Source of the DNA: Marsupella aquatica
Lineage: Eukaryota; Marchantiophyta
Reading direction: 5' to 3'
DNA length: 64,000 bases
NCBI GenBank assembly: GCA_973895155.1
Contig: OZ316895.1
Location: 2,666,001-2,730,000, forward strand
Both the position numbers and the translations under genes were made by a program. Position 1 is the stretch's first letter. Every line of letters begins with the position of its first letter. Positions 1-10,892 of this stretch are shown piece by piece. The notes under the pieces were generated by a model that searched no databases, was not told the DNA's origin, and saw only the letters and a program-made list of their open reading frames with translations.

Positions 1-2
1 TC

Positions 3-470
3 TCCAGGGGGCTCTCAAAAGGTGTCATACTCGGTCCAATTGGCGGATGGAGAGAGTGGAATGAAACACAAGCAAGCAGTCCTGATAAGCAGCAACAACC
101 TGCAAAAGCTGCATCTCCTCAAGAAATGAAGGGTGTACCTTCATCTGTTGCGAGCACGTCAGCAATGAGCCCGGTCACCTTGAACTTCCTGGGTGGTTGT
201 GCACAAGCGGGTGCCGTCGAAGCGTTCCCATTGATTGCAACACATCCAGGATTGTGCTTTCCTCTGTGGCCGTTCCAAGCAATGCGGCAGCTGATGACGG
301 GGATCCCCTTCTCTCAATCCCCGTCGGATTGGGCCAAAAATTTTGAAGGACTGTTTACAGCGGCTGATCGTACTCCCTTAGATTGGGCCAAAAATCTGGA
401 AGGAATTTTTACAGCTGCGGCAATGCAATACCAAAATGAAGGTAGAGTCAGACTCATCTCTGGTTGCTAG
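3..470 (+). CDS. 3' terminal exon of an unrecognised gene (5' part outside the window)
   Basis: The frame is open from the left edge to a TAG at 468-470, about 155 codons, so the start lies before the window. The fragment opens with Gly- and Trp-containing sequence, passes a Gln/Ala-rich linker (roughly residues 30-42), then gives a hydrophobic and Pro-containing tail. The tail contains two imperfect copies of a short module, SDWAKNFEGLFTAA and LDWAKNLEGIFTAA, which also shows as a direct repeat in the DNA near 320-420. I do not recognise the family. The smooth amino-acid composition and the absence of stops in more than 450 bases favour real coding, but a chance ORF cannot be excluded. Confidence 0.4.
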   Translation, partial: SRGLSKGVILGPIGGWREWNETQASSPDKQQQPAKAASPQEMKGVPSSVASTSAMSPVTLNFLGGCAQAGAVEAFPLIATHPGLCFPLWPFQAMRQLMTGIPFSQSPSDWAKNFEGLFTAADRTPLDWAKNLEGIFTAAAMQYQNEGRVRLISGC

Positions 471-2742
471 ACAACCCGCGTGTCTCTCATCACCATTTTC
501 CTTTGTATCCAGAGTTGAGGGCATTTGTAGTTTACTTCGTGGCTTTGTAGGAAGGTTAATAGCCGATGTCAACCGCTTCAAGCTGGTCTTTTGCTTCTGT
601 CTTGTTTGACTTTTGGCGCAACGTTATTGACCAATAGTCTTCTTTGTGCAGCATTGGGACAAGTTTTTTCTCACTATGTGGAACAATGGAAAGCGTGGTA
701 CACTCAAGCTACAACAGGAGGGTTTTCCCCTCCCTCGGAATCACGTCCCCCATCTTGCACCTCCTAATACAGTCTTCCGGTGCAAGAGGCTTTAGGGCTA
801 GACCAATGGTACCCTCTATTACCAAGCATTCAGGCAACGGAATCGACAGCAAGATTGACAATTGGCAATCTCAATTACGAATAATGTCGTAAATCTGTGT
901 CGATTGCTCATACTTCATGTGTCAATCTCAACTCCCATGGACACAGGCCATCTCGATTGATTGTCGGAATGATAAATGACAATCTCAATCACCAAAGACA
1001 ATGCAATCACAATTGATTGCAAAATTATTCTTCCAGCTTACTGGAGCCAATCATTATTCAACCCAACGCCCGTTATTCTTTTTGTTGGTCAGTCCTGTGT
1101 TGGACTCCCAACCAAAACAATAAACTATCCGTGAAGTATCTTGTTGCTATTGGAAGTAATTATGTCAAGTCTTTGCACATTGATGGACTCCAAGCGAAAC
1201 AATAAACGACCAGCTAAGTAGATGTAATTTATGTGAATTCCTTTGCAATAAGCCACATGGCTGGTTTCTGTAATGAGTCTTTGGACATTGATTGCTGGTC
1301 AAAGAACACCGATATACGCAAAATGTGGATGGTCCTTAGCAGGAGAGAACTCGATTAGAAGACTCACAACCGGGTGTACGAGTTGTACCCTGGTCTGTTC
1401 CTCAGCTTTATCAATACTTAGATTTGAAAAGCAGTATTGCAAGGTCAACGAGCCTCAGAGATCACAATTAATATGGCCTTTCAAGAAGTTTTAGACGACA
1501 TTGCAATTTGGGATTTGGGATTTGTGTGCTCCGATTTCCAATTCGTCCTGTCTCTGGGTGTACGTCATTCCGTGAACTACATGTCTGCAAAGCCTTTTCC
1601 TGTGAAAACTTTGTTTGGTTTGTCCAGGATTCCAACGTTGCTTGCGATATTGCTTCCAAGGAGTGGGTGTGGATTGTTAAGGATTCCACAATTACTTGCG
1701 ACATTGCTTCCAGGGATGCATACTGTAGAGCAGCTGTGAACCTGTCATAGGCACTACGAGAGTTTTTTCTCGATAATCCAGTGTGGAGTCAAGGTCAGCT
1801 GTTGGATTCCAGAGAAGTAACTAGTTTTCCAACGGTGGAAGCACACTCCTGGCTGCAAGGTCCGAAGAAAGCGACTGGTAATTTGCATATTGTAGTGTGA
1901 GACGTGCCACTTACCGAGTGTGCACTGTCCTATTCCGTTTTTCAATACCTATACACTGGTTGTGCTCCGTGCTAGTTGATAGCTTTCAATTTGTTCATCT
2001 AATGGTATCCCCAAGGTTGCAATATGGACTCTTTTCAGTGGTCCGTTGATGAGAAATTCGGATATCTTTGGTTCCTTTGTGTCATTGGACAGATGCTTGC
2101 TTTCATGCCAATAAACTGTACACAAGTGTCGAAGATAATGATATTTATTCACTCGTGTCGTTGGCAAGCGCAATTGTGACTCTACAAAAACCTGTTGACA
2201 TGTGAGGGGCCCGTTTGTCCTCAAGCTCACGCAACTAACTAGAACTGTCTCTCTACTATACTGTTCCCGGACCAGGTTCCCGCACAGACAGATATTGAAA
2301 GCACATCAAGACCCCGTCCTCAAAATGTAACTTGGGTTTAGGAGGCCCAGGCACAACAGGGGCAGCACTCTCGAATGAAACCATACCTGCTGCATTGAAA
2401 TACATTTTAAGTCTACCAGACTACGCTTTAAAAATCCTCGAGAGAAGCTGCTAAAAAATCCAGGAAGTCACAATGACTAACTGACAGGACCGGAAAAGGA
2501 GTTAGACAACTCAACCGTCATGTAAGTATGACCGAGTTTGATCAGTGTTTGCAGATCGCTTTGACGAGCTGCTTACTAAGGACGACGGATTTTGGTTCCG
2601 TGCAAACGTGATAAACAACCTTCTCCTGAACCTTCAAAGTTAAATGGGACCTTGGACACATCCAAACAGGAGCCCCACCAAACAGATTCCCAGGTCCCTG
2701 AACAGACAAACGAAGTACAAATGTGGGCATGCTATTTTCGTC
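471..2742. other. Spacer with short direct repeats
   Basis: No convincing gene. It probably starts with the 3' UTR of the exon ending at 470. Between about 865 and 1025 a CAATCTCAATT-like motif recurs at least five times. At about 1621-1718 a segment of roughly 50 bp (TCCACAATTACTTGCGACATT-like) is present twice in tandem with mismatches. ORFs here are short and overlap on both strands without family resemblance. Confidence 0.5.
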
Positions 2743-5597
2743 TCAATGATTGACACTCTTTTCATAGGCTGTCCATCCAGCCAACCGATATTCCTTAGCA
2801 GCAGACGCCGGGTCCTTTGCTTTGATGATGCCACGGCCAACAATAATAACATCGCTTCCTCGTTCACCAATGACCTGAAGAGATAGTTCAGGTGAGGAAA
2901 CATTCATTAATGTGACATTCATACCTTGTAGAGCCAGAAAATCCCACAGATAACCTACTCTACAATAGAGACCAAACAGCAACCTAATAGAGAAAGGAAG
3001 CAGTAAAGACTGATCCCGGGGAGGCTCTGCAGCAGCTACGGCTCCTGAAATATTCCAGCGATCAACACTCAACTCACGTAAAGGGGATGTGAGTCATTAG
3101 ACGTTTATCAAAGAACAGTCTTCTAGATAGCCTTCTTACAACAGTCCTAGTCAAAAGAACCTCCCAAATAAGTAAACTACAATCATTCCTCGCCTATCAA
3201 TCTGGCATGGAAGGGACGTATGAGTACGACATACCGATCCTGGAGTGTTATACTGCTGTCCTAGTGAATCTCCTCCTCCACCGATCTGAACACCAGGAGT
3301 CATGTGGATCAAAGCTGCGCTTCCAGGGCCCTCGGGCCAAGATGCTGGATTGACGCAGATGAACCCAATAACAAAATCTGGGTGGTCAGCTGCAATCTTC
3401 GCTGCAGCAGCAGTATATTCGCCTTTTGCTAAAGTTCCAGAGGAGCTCATCTCAGCCAGGAGGAGTAGACCCCTTCCTTTCGGTAAACCCTGAAAACCAC
3501 TCGATTATTCAGGTGAAGCGGGATACACAGTTGGGAACTCCTGTGCTGCTCATTTTCCGCAAGCCCCTAAAAGTAACTTGTATATGGTTTCGGTATGGAA
3601 AGATGATTTTACGAAAATATGAAAGTTCAGAATAAGGACTTTGTAGGACAGTGGTTTGCAATACGAAGGAGCACAAAAATGTTACCTTCAATTTCAAACC
3701 ATCAACTATCCCTGGCCCGGGAATTACATGGGCATTGATAATGTCAGCCCATTCTAGGATTTTGTAGATTCCTCTGCATAAAAACGTAGATCAGTATTTA
3801 TAAAGTAAGCCCAAAATGATTCTTACAAACATAATTACAGTAAAAAATCAAACAAAGACCCGCTCTTTACATGTAGCAACATAGTTTGCCACACTACTTT
3901 GCATCACGCTAGATCCCGGTGCTCTGACTGATTATCATTGATTCACTCTCCCTCGTCTCCCTCAAGACAAAATATCATTTTCGCATTTTGAGCTTCATGC
4001 ATTAAGTCTTTTAAGGACTTAATACAGTGCTGAATATTGCTGCACTCCAACACTATTAGATGAAGACTGGGTACTCTCGAATGCAGCAGGAATTTGGAAC
4101 CATCAAGCTTAAAATTATAAAAACTAGTGTGTGCACATTCAATGCATTCTATGCTTTCTGTCTGTTTGTTCCTCACCATGAAAATCGACAAAGGTCTTGG
4201 ATTTTGAAGACAAAAGAGTAAGGTGCATTTATCTCACCCTTCATACTGCATCGTAACTGTGTTTCCAATGTCAGCAAACTTCCGATCTTCAAATATGAGA
4301 AAGTCATGCTTATCTGCAATCTGGATCAGCAAAACACCTGTTCAGATGACGTAAAATTGAAGCAACAACCACAACTGTTTGCTAGTGCGCGAGAGCGGTA
4401 CGCCGTAGTATAACGTTGAGTAACGAGTTGAGGTGTAATTCAGTCCCACAGTTTGAAACCTACTTTGAAGCACAGGAGATCGACTCAATTGGATAATTTT
4501 GACATTTTCGAAACGCAAAAACAACAGCTAGACAACAGCGTACCTCGCGAAGCTTGGCGCCAAAGTCGGATGTGAAGTCTGGCAAAATATCTACATGTGT
4601 TTTAAGGACGCAAATCTCTGGTCCAACCTGCACAAAGACACATCATGTCATGTCCGCGTTACTTGTGTCTTTGGTCAGGTCTTAAGTTTTGACTGATTTC
4701 TTGAATGTAATTACCAGAGAAATCTATATTTTGTAAACACAAGAATTGGCATGGGCAGCGGAGAAGTAGACGAGCAAAAGAGTGCATAGTGGGGTGGAGA
4801 TAAATTACAGCATCAGCAATCTTCAGAAGTTCTGCAGCAGTAGAAACGTCAGCGGCTACAGACAAATTGCTCTTCTTCCTCTCGATCAGTTCCCATAGCT
4901 TCTTCCCTGTAGGATTTTGAGAAAGCTCAGCCCTCTTTCCATAAGGCAGCCTCCTCGATTTGACGGGTACCACAGGTGCTGGGGTTCCGTTGACAGTTGT
5001 CTGATTGTCAGCAATAAATTGCTTCACGGAAGCTGCAACCTCCTCTGTCACTTTCCCATATTTCACCAGAGCATCTACAATCTGAGTGACGGTTAGGGCA
5101 GAGTGCAGCTTCAGTCCATGCTTCTCCAAAGTCGAAGATCCACCCTGCTGTCTGTCAATTAATACCACCACATCCGTCACCTTCAGCTTAACAGCATTAA
5201 GCGGATCCACGGTCTCCAGCACTGATGCACCACTGGTGACCAAATCCTCAATGACAAGGCATGTTTGGCCCTCTTTGAATGCTCCCTCTATCGCCTTCTT
5301 GGTGCCGTAGTCCTTCACCTCTTTCCGTCTCATAACCATAGGGATGTTGTGAGCCAGCGAAATGCAGGTTGCAATCGGAAGCGCCGTGTAAGGAACACCA
5401 CAAATCACGTCGTACTCAGCTGAGGAGACTGCTGCCCACATAGCCTTCGCCACTTTCTCTAGAAGAGCTGGGTACGACACTATCACTCGGAGGTCTATAT
5501 ATATGGGAGAAGTGATCCCACTCTTGAGCTTGAAGCTGCCGAATTTCACAGCCTCAACTTCGTTCAACGCCAGGATGAGCTCCAGAAGTTCGTCCAT
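2743..5597 (-). CDS. UMPS: Uridine 5'-monophosphate synthase (orotate phosphoribosyltransferase + OMP decarboxylase)
   Basis: Bifunctional enzyme for the last two steps of de novo UMP synthesis: orotate + PRPP to OMP, then decarboxylation to UMP. Six exons read on the minus strand: 5597-4809, 4627-4544, 4320-4238, 3773-3686, 3489-3235 and 2874-2743. All have GT-AG borders and compatible phases. They give 476 codons plus stop, the usual size of plant UMPS. The OPRT half (about residues 1-210) holds the PRPP-binding signature [14 protein letters not shown]. The decarboxylase half has LKTHVDIL, the catalytic-site sequence [12 protein letters not shown] spanning exon 3, [13 protein letters not shown], and the carboxyl [11 protein letters not shown] phosphate-binding region. 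The ATG at 5597 ([12 protein letters not shown]) is the first in-frame ATG; the longer reading to 5642 begins at TTG. No frameshifts or missing catalytic residues are seen, so it looks functional. Confidence 0.95.
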
Positions 5598-5900
5598 CGC
5601 TGCTGCTGGCAACCAAATCCCACTGTCTCCCAACAAAATCAAGGTCCCGCGTGAGGAAAAACGAGAATGTGAGGGCGGCTTAGCGGATATCTAAGCCTCA
5701 GCCGCAAGCAGAGCGAGCAAGATCGACATTGAAGTCTACGCAATTCCTTCACATCACTCTTGCGCTCTACAGCGACATCAGAAAGCTCCCGAGAACGAAA
5801 GCAGAAAGCCAAAAAGGAATGCTCACGGATATCGACACACACAGACGCACAATTGTTGCTCGGTGAGGCCTTCAGCTCCGAAGCTACAGCAGTGTACAAT

Positions 5901-6165
5901 TCAACGACATTCCTTCGGCATTCATTCGAAGAATCTGTGAACAGATTGGCTTAGAAGGTTATGTCGGGGAAGCTTTACAGACGTCGTCGCCTCCGGTGCA
6001 GGATCTCAAATTCAGGGAGCGTATTTAAAAGGGTCTTCAACGACATTCCTTCGGCATTCATTCGAAGAATCTGTGAAAAGATTGGCTTAGAAGGTTATGT
6101 CGGGGAAGCGACGTCGTCGCCTCCGGTGCAGGATCTCAAATTCAGGGAGCGTATTTAAAAGGGTC
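5901..6165. repeat. Tandem duplication of a TATA-containing block upstream of UMPS
   Basis: Two near-identical units, about 5901-6036 and 6037-6165. Each starts CAACGACATTCCTTCGGCAT and ends GTATTTAAAAGGGTC. The first copy has a few extra bases beside the ACGTCGTCGCC segment (near 5978-5982). Each unit carries a TATTTAAA TATA-like box oriented to the right (6022 and 6152), away from UMPS. The block lies 300-570 bp upstream of the UMPS start and could belong to a divergent transcript, but no gene is recognised to the right. Confidence 0.75.
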
Positions 6166-6310
6166 CATATAGAGGCCGACCTATTTATCCACATTGAAAA
6201 AGTTCTAATTGACAGAGTTTTTTTTTATTTCCAAATATGCCAAATATGCCCATGGTTGAGAAACCAAATCCGTGATGGACTTGAAGTTTGTCTCCCATCA
6301 TCCCCATGGA

Positions 6311-6774
6311 ATCAAGAACTATAATAAAGAGTTGCGCCTTTTTTTCTTTTTTTAAAAGTGGTCCCCAAATTTGCAATTTCGGTGTCAAAAAAATCTAAAA
6401 AAACTTAGTATAGAAGAAATAAATTAACAAATCAAGAACTATAATAAAGAGTTACGTACTTTTTTGAAGTGGTTGTCATTTGAATTTGCAGTTTTTGTGT
6501 CAAAAAAAATCTAAAGAAACTTAGTATAGAATAAATAAATTCATCAATCAAGAATTATAATAAAGAGTTGTGCCCTTTTTTGAAGTGGTCGTTATTTGAA
6601 TTTGCACTGTGTCAAAAAAAATCTAAAGAAATTTAGTATAGAAGAAATAAATTCACCAATCAAGAACTATAATAAAGATTTGCGCCCTTTTTTGAAGTGA
6701 TCGTCATTTGAATTTGCCATTTTTGTGTCAAAAAAAATCTAAAGAAACTTAGTATAGAAGAAATAAATTAACCA
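6311..6774. repeat. AT-rich tandem repeat, about 115 bp x 4
   Basis: Four units begin ATCAAGAACTATAATAAAG at 6311, 6431, 6547 and 6659, spaced 120, 116 and 112 bp. The last ends near 6774. Each has the order AATAAAGAGTT, CCTTTTTTGAAGTGGT, TTTGAATTTGC, TGTGTCAAAAAAAATCTAAA, AGTATAGAAGAAATAAATT. Divergence is low, mostly single-base and A/T-run length changes, suggesting recent local amplification. Confidence 0.85.
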
Positions 6775-7729
6775 AACCCTGCAAAAAGGTAACCCTACAA
6801 AACAAGTACAAACAATTTTTTTATTCTTCTCTCATATACTTCCCTATAGTAGGCCAATGGATTCCCCCCTCTATCCTCCTATTGTCCTTGCAAGTACATA
6901 CCTTGACATAATGTATTTGTTAGGACAAGCCCAATCCCTTATCTCTCTCAATTCTTCTCTATACAATATTTACCCATGCCCCAATGTGCAATTGGTTCTG
7001 TCCAAGAGCCAATTTGGTTTAGTAGAAGGCATACTAAATTCTTTCTTCTCATTTTACAAGAAGTTTGCATTTTTTTCACCTTTTCTAAGGCCAAATAGAT
7101 ATCAAATCATTTAGCTAAACGATAACTTTAAACAGTGTAAAACAATTTATAAGTGCATTTTGTACTCAAACTAAGAAATATGGTACACTTATCAGTAAGC
7201 ACATAATCCAATGAGATTGCATTTACTGATAAGTGCACACCCATTTTAGGTAAAAGGAAAATTTGGACTTATGGACATCAAATTTAGGGCAAGTATTCAC
7301 ATTTTGTGTAATGAGTCACACGGCTGCTCACCTGTGGAGATGCCATTTATTACTAAGTGAAAATTTTAGGGGGTGTGCACTTATCAAGGAATGAAAAAAC
7401 AAATTAGTGCAATCGGATAGTGAGAGTGTCACTTATCTAGAGTTTACTTTATTTGCATGTGCTATACAATGAACTCAATTTGGACTTGCCCCTCCACTTG
7501 GTACTTGCTCCAAGAAAACAAGTACACTAAAAAAAATGGATATGTTTTTGAATGAAATGGCAACACATTGAGGGCAATAACTAAAGCTTCATCATGTGCA
7601 GTTTCTTCACATTTTAAAAGGTTTACAAGGAATTAAAAAATGAAAAATACAAAGACAAAATTCATTCTTAACTAATGATAATTTGTGGTTGTTGTTACTC
7701 ATTTTCTGCGCCCTTTTTGTGCAACAGTT
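6775..7729. other. AT-rich spacer, no gene seen
   Basis: Low-complexity AT-rich DNA with short ORFs only. A TTATCAGTAAGTGCA-like phrase recurs in both orientations near 7185-7235 and 7340-7390 (TTACTGATAAGTGCAC, TTATTACTAAGTG, CACTTATCAAG), giving a possible short imperfect inverted repeat. No TSD or coding content was identified. Confidence 0.4.
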
Positions 7730-8335
7730 TTTTCTTAAGAACATCTTATGCGACACCACATCTTTTTTCCTTAACGGTATCTTGGGTGACACAATATTGT
7801 TTTTCTTAAATAACAACAGCTTGGGCGACACAACGTCTGCTTTTCTTAATGACATCTTAGATGACACGACAACTTTTTTCTTAATAACATCTTGGGCGTC
7901 ATGACATTTTTTTTCTTAACAACATCTTGGGGGACACAACATCTTTTTCTTCATGACATCTATTGTGCAACACATGGGTGTTTTTTTTCACGACATCTTT
8001 TGTTCTCAATAACTTGGCCGACACTACATCTTTTGTTATCACCGGCATCTTGGCCGACACAACATCTTCCTTCTCAACAACCTCTTGGCCGACTCGACAT
8101 CTTCCTTCTCAATGACCTCTTGACCGACACGACATCTTTTATTATCACCTGCATCTTGGCCAACACGACATCTTTTGTTCTCAACAACATCTTGGGCGAC
8201 ATGACATCATTCTTTCTTCTGAACGACCTCTTGGCCGACACAACATCTTTCTTCTCAACAACCTCTTGGCCGACACGACCTCTTTTGTTCTCAACGACAT
8301 CTTGGCCGTCACGACATCTTTTGTGCAACGCACAG
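7730..8335. repeat. Degenerate minisatellite, unit about 35-40 bp
   Basis: About 16-17 units of the form GACACAACATCTTTT, then TTCTTAACAACATCTTGGCC, with many substitutions and small length changes. Left copies are T-rich (TTTTTTCTTAA), right copies are C/G-richer (CTTCTCAACAACCTCTTGGCC). Repetitive ORFs on both strands (for example 7892-8347) are by-products of the repeat, since no unit keeps a conserved frame across the array. Confidence 0.8.
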
Positions 8336-9616
8336 GTATTTAGCTAGTGTGACACATAAATTAAGCAATTTACACATAATGATAGCAATTTACACATAAT
8401 GATGAGAAAATTTAGGTAATTAATGTTCTAATTAACTGTTGACTTACATTTCAAGTACATTAGGAGACTCTCCATACTTGAAAGTGACCTGAAAATATGC
8501 ATTGAATGAAACAAAAGTTTGTATTGAATGAAACAAAAATTTACATCTAGTATTGTATTTGAAATTTTTGAGACCAGCAAAGTATTGGAAGCGCTTATTG
8601 TAACAAAAGCAACATTCTTTGAAAAATATCATTTCTTGGAGCTCTGCAGTGGGAAATTTAATTGAAACACTCTTTGTGAAAGAGCAACGCTCTCTGAAAA
8701 ATAAAATTTCTCAACAATGCCTTCTTAGATTAAAATCTGAGATAGTTTTGTTGCAGCAAAATAAGTCAAACCCCTCCTTAAAACAAGAGCGACACTCTAT
8801 GAAAATTACAATTCTGTCTCAAGAGCAATGCTCTATGAAAATCAAGATTTACACCCAGTTTTCCTAGTGCAAAAATTGTTATATTGGTTCATGGTGATTG
8901 TGTTGCTTGTTCCTCCTTTTTGTGGGATTTTTGTGATCTGTTATAAACATAAAAATATTCTTGAGGAAAAAATTGAATTAATTTTGCTTTTGCTCATTGA
9001 ACAAACTACTTGAGGGGCTAGAATAAATTGTAAAGAGCTTAGTCTATATAATTTTATTACCAGAAAGGCTAGATAAGGCATACAAATACTAAACATTCTT
9101 TACATATTTTATGTTTTTTTATTGAACTCTAAAAAAATGGTTAAAGTGACTAGCTTGAGGGAAATGCCACGTTTAACCTGACGGGCAAGTTGAGGGCTTG
9201 CCAAGCACATACGACCGTCAAATGACGGCCAAAAAATATGCAATTTGACGCATATTCCGTCTGATTCCCTGGGACCCTGTCCAAACCCTCCCTCGGACCC
9301 TGCCCGGACCCTTTTAACATTCAGCCTGAACCCTTCTACCCGGACCAGAACCCTGCTCCAAGAGACCGGGATGACAGGATGACGGCCTCCAATGTCCAAT
9401 TTGACAGGCAAGGTCAAACTGGGGAAAAGGATATCAAGAGAATAGAACGAGGCTTGCAATCAATGCTCATCTGGTTGGTACATGGTATCTTTGGACAAAA
9501 ATGGACAGAGGTGGTGCTTTGACAAGATACTTTTGGACAAGTGAACAAAAGTGATGATCTGACATGATATTTTTGGACACAAGTGTAACAAATAGTATCC
9601 GAGCATATATGTGTGT
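8336..9616. other. Spacer with short dispersed repeats
   Basis: No gene recognised. Around 8600-8850 a phrase of the type GAGCAACGCTCTCTGAAAAAT recurs about four times (8605, 8679, 8788, 8822). Its core, GAGCAACGCTC, is nearly palindromic. Between 9490 and 9600 TTTTGGACAAGTG-like phrases recur. The stretch 9240-9400 is Pro/Arg-like and GC-richer on the minus strand without a recognisable domain. The last ten bases (9617-9626) are the MULE target duplication. Confidence 0.4.
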
Positions 9617-9626
9617 TTAAATCAAA
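9617..9626. repeat. MULE target-site duplication, left copy
   Basis: TTAAATCAAA immediately outside the left TIR. The same 10-mer follows the right TIR at 23881-23890 with no mismatch. Confidence 0.93.
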
Positions 9627-9955
9627 CAGCTTTTTACTAAGTTGACCCCCAAACTAGACGTTATTACAAATGTAACCCCCTAACTAATTTAATTACAATA
9701 CTACCCCCCAAACCGTCACCGGTATTCGCACCTTCGAAAGCACGTCATGGCTACCTTAACCTACAGTTGCTCCCCTATGCCCGGCCCTTACCCGCCCTTG
9801 TAAGGCCTGCATACACGCCCAACAACTTCCCCCCCCCCCAAGGGATCTCCGCTTCCCGCAGCACCCGAGTCGGCCCCGATAGCACAGGCTCAATGTTTCC
9901 TTCAAGAAAACGTCTAACACCTCAACAAGCACCTGTGCGCCTTTCCTTGAGAGAA
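9627..9955. repeat. MULE left terminal inverted repeat
   Basis: About 330 bp matching the reverse complement of roughly 23478-23880. Aligned landmarks include GTTATTACAAATGTAACCCC, CTCCCCTATGCCCGGCCC, CGACTCGGGC (as GCCCGAGTCG-type text) and CCTCAACAAGCACCTGTG. The left arm lacks at least two stretches of 15-25 bp found in the right arm (beside the GTATTCGC and GGCTACCTTAACC segments) and has a run of C at 9829-9840. Confidence 0.9.
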
Positions 9956-10269
9956 ATTTAAATGCAAATTGATCCTATCACCTGAAATCTTTGCCTTCCA
10001 TAGGCACTCACAGTATCCTTGATCAAGCTCTGACTTCCAAATTTCCGCAGCAGATTAGGGTCACGATTGCAAAAGCTGTGCAATCTCATTTTTGCTGGAT
10101 TTCAGGTCCTTTTTCAGTTCCATTGTGTGTACTAGTACTTGCCTCTACGATGGTTGAAACTTGCGATTTGAGGGATGAAGTTGTAAGGTACATTGAAGCT
10201 TCATTTGAGCTGCAGAGATCCACCGTTGCAAGGTTTTCAGTTGCGCTCACTACAACACTACCGACCCCT

Positions 10270-10680
10270 TTTGCGAACCCCGTCCCATCGCAACTAACAA
10301 AGGACCAAATTATGAAATTCCGGCGTTTGCGAAATGCTACGCATCGCAACCCTTTCGCATTCTTTGAAACCCACAGCTTCGCAATTGGACTTTCGCAACC
10401 CCTTCGCAACACCTTCGCACACTGCGAAACTTATTTTATCGCACATAAATCACATTTATGCGATCTCGACAGACTCTTTATCGGTTTGCGACGCGCTCTG
10501 AACTATAACTTACTTGCGAAGCTATTTTCTTGACAATTCCGTTGCCATTCATATGGTATCGCATAACTGCGTCAGTCAGGGTGTCACACAATTGCGGAAC
10601 CAAAAGTATCGCAATGTTCCAATACTCAATGTATGGCAAGTTTGCGATAGTATGGCGTTCGCATGTGTGTCACAAGGATA
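10270..10680. repeat. CACTA left subterminal repeat array (TTGCGAA-type motif)
   Basis: Within about 400 bp of the left end a short motif with core GCGAA/TTCGC recurs more than a dozen times in both orientations: TTTTGCGAACC, GTTTGCGAAATGC, CTTCGCAATTGG, CTTCGCAACCCC, CTTGCGAAGC, GTTTGCGATAG. Subterminal motif arrays bind the element-encoded TNPA-type protein in En/Spm; by analogy this motif is the likely binding site here. Confidence 0.75.
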
Positions 10681-10892
10681 GTTTGAGGGCTGGGTTTTGT
10701 ATATTTGGGTTCATAATTGGGTTGGGGTCTTATTGCTCCACATGAAGATACCAAAGCAAAACTTTATATATGCCAAAAATCCCTGAATGTACAAAAATTA
10801 GGGTTTTCTAAAACCCTATGGGGTATCAAATACCAAGACACTGTCCTTTGACTAATCCATATGCCATATGGAGTGAACTACATCTGCATCCT

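Noticed and set aside
2875-3072. N-terminal extension of the last UMPS exon
   Set aside because: It lies in the intron between the exon ending at 3235 and the last exon; the family sequence resumes exactly at the acceptor at 2874.
7730-8335. CRISPR-like array
   Set aside because: Units are degenerate with no constant repeat/variable spacer pattern, and the DNA is eukaryotic.
7892-8347. 151-codon ORF with repeated TSWPTRHLL-type text
   Set aside because: It is a translation of the minisatellite. The frame is not kept in all units and the opposite strand is open as well.
10150-10247. Coding exon MVETCDLRDEVVRYIEAS reading across the CACTA insertion site into MULE sequence
   Set aside because: The frame does stay open across the rejoined site, but it ends soon after (about 19990). 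The transposase reads in another frame from 19935, so I could not show it is a real exon.
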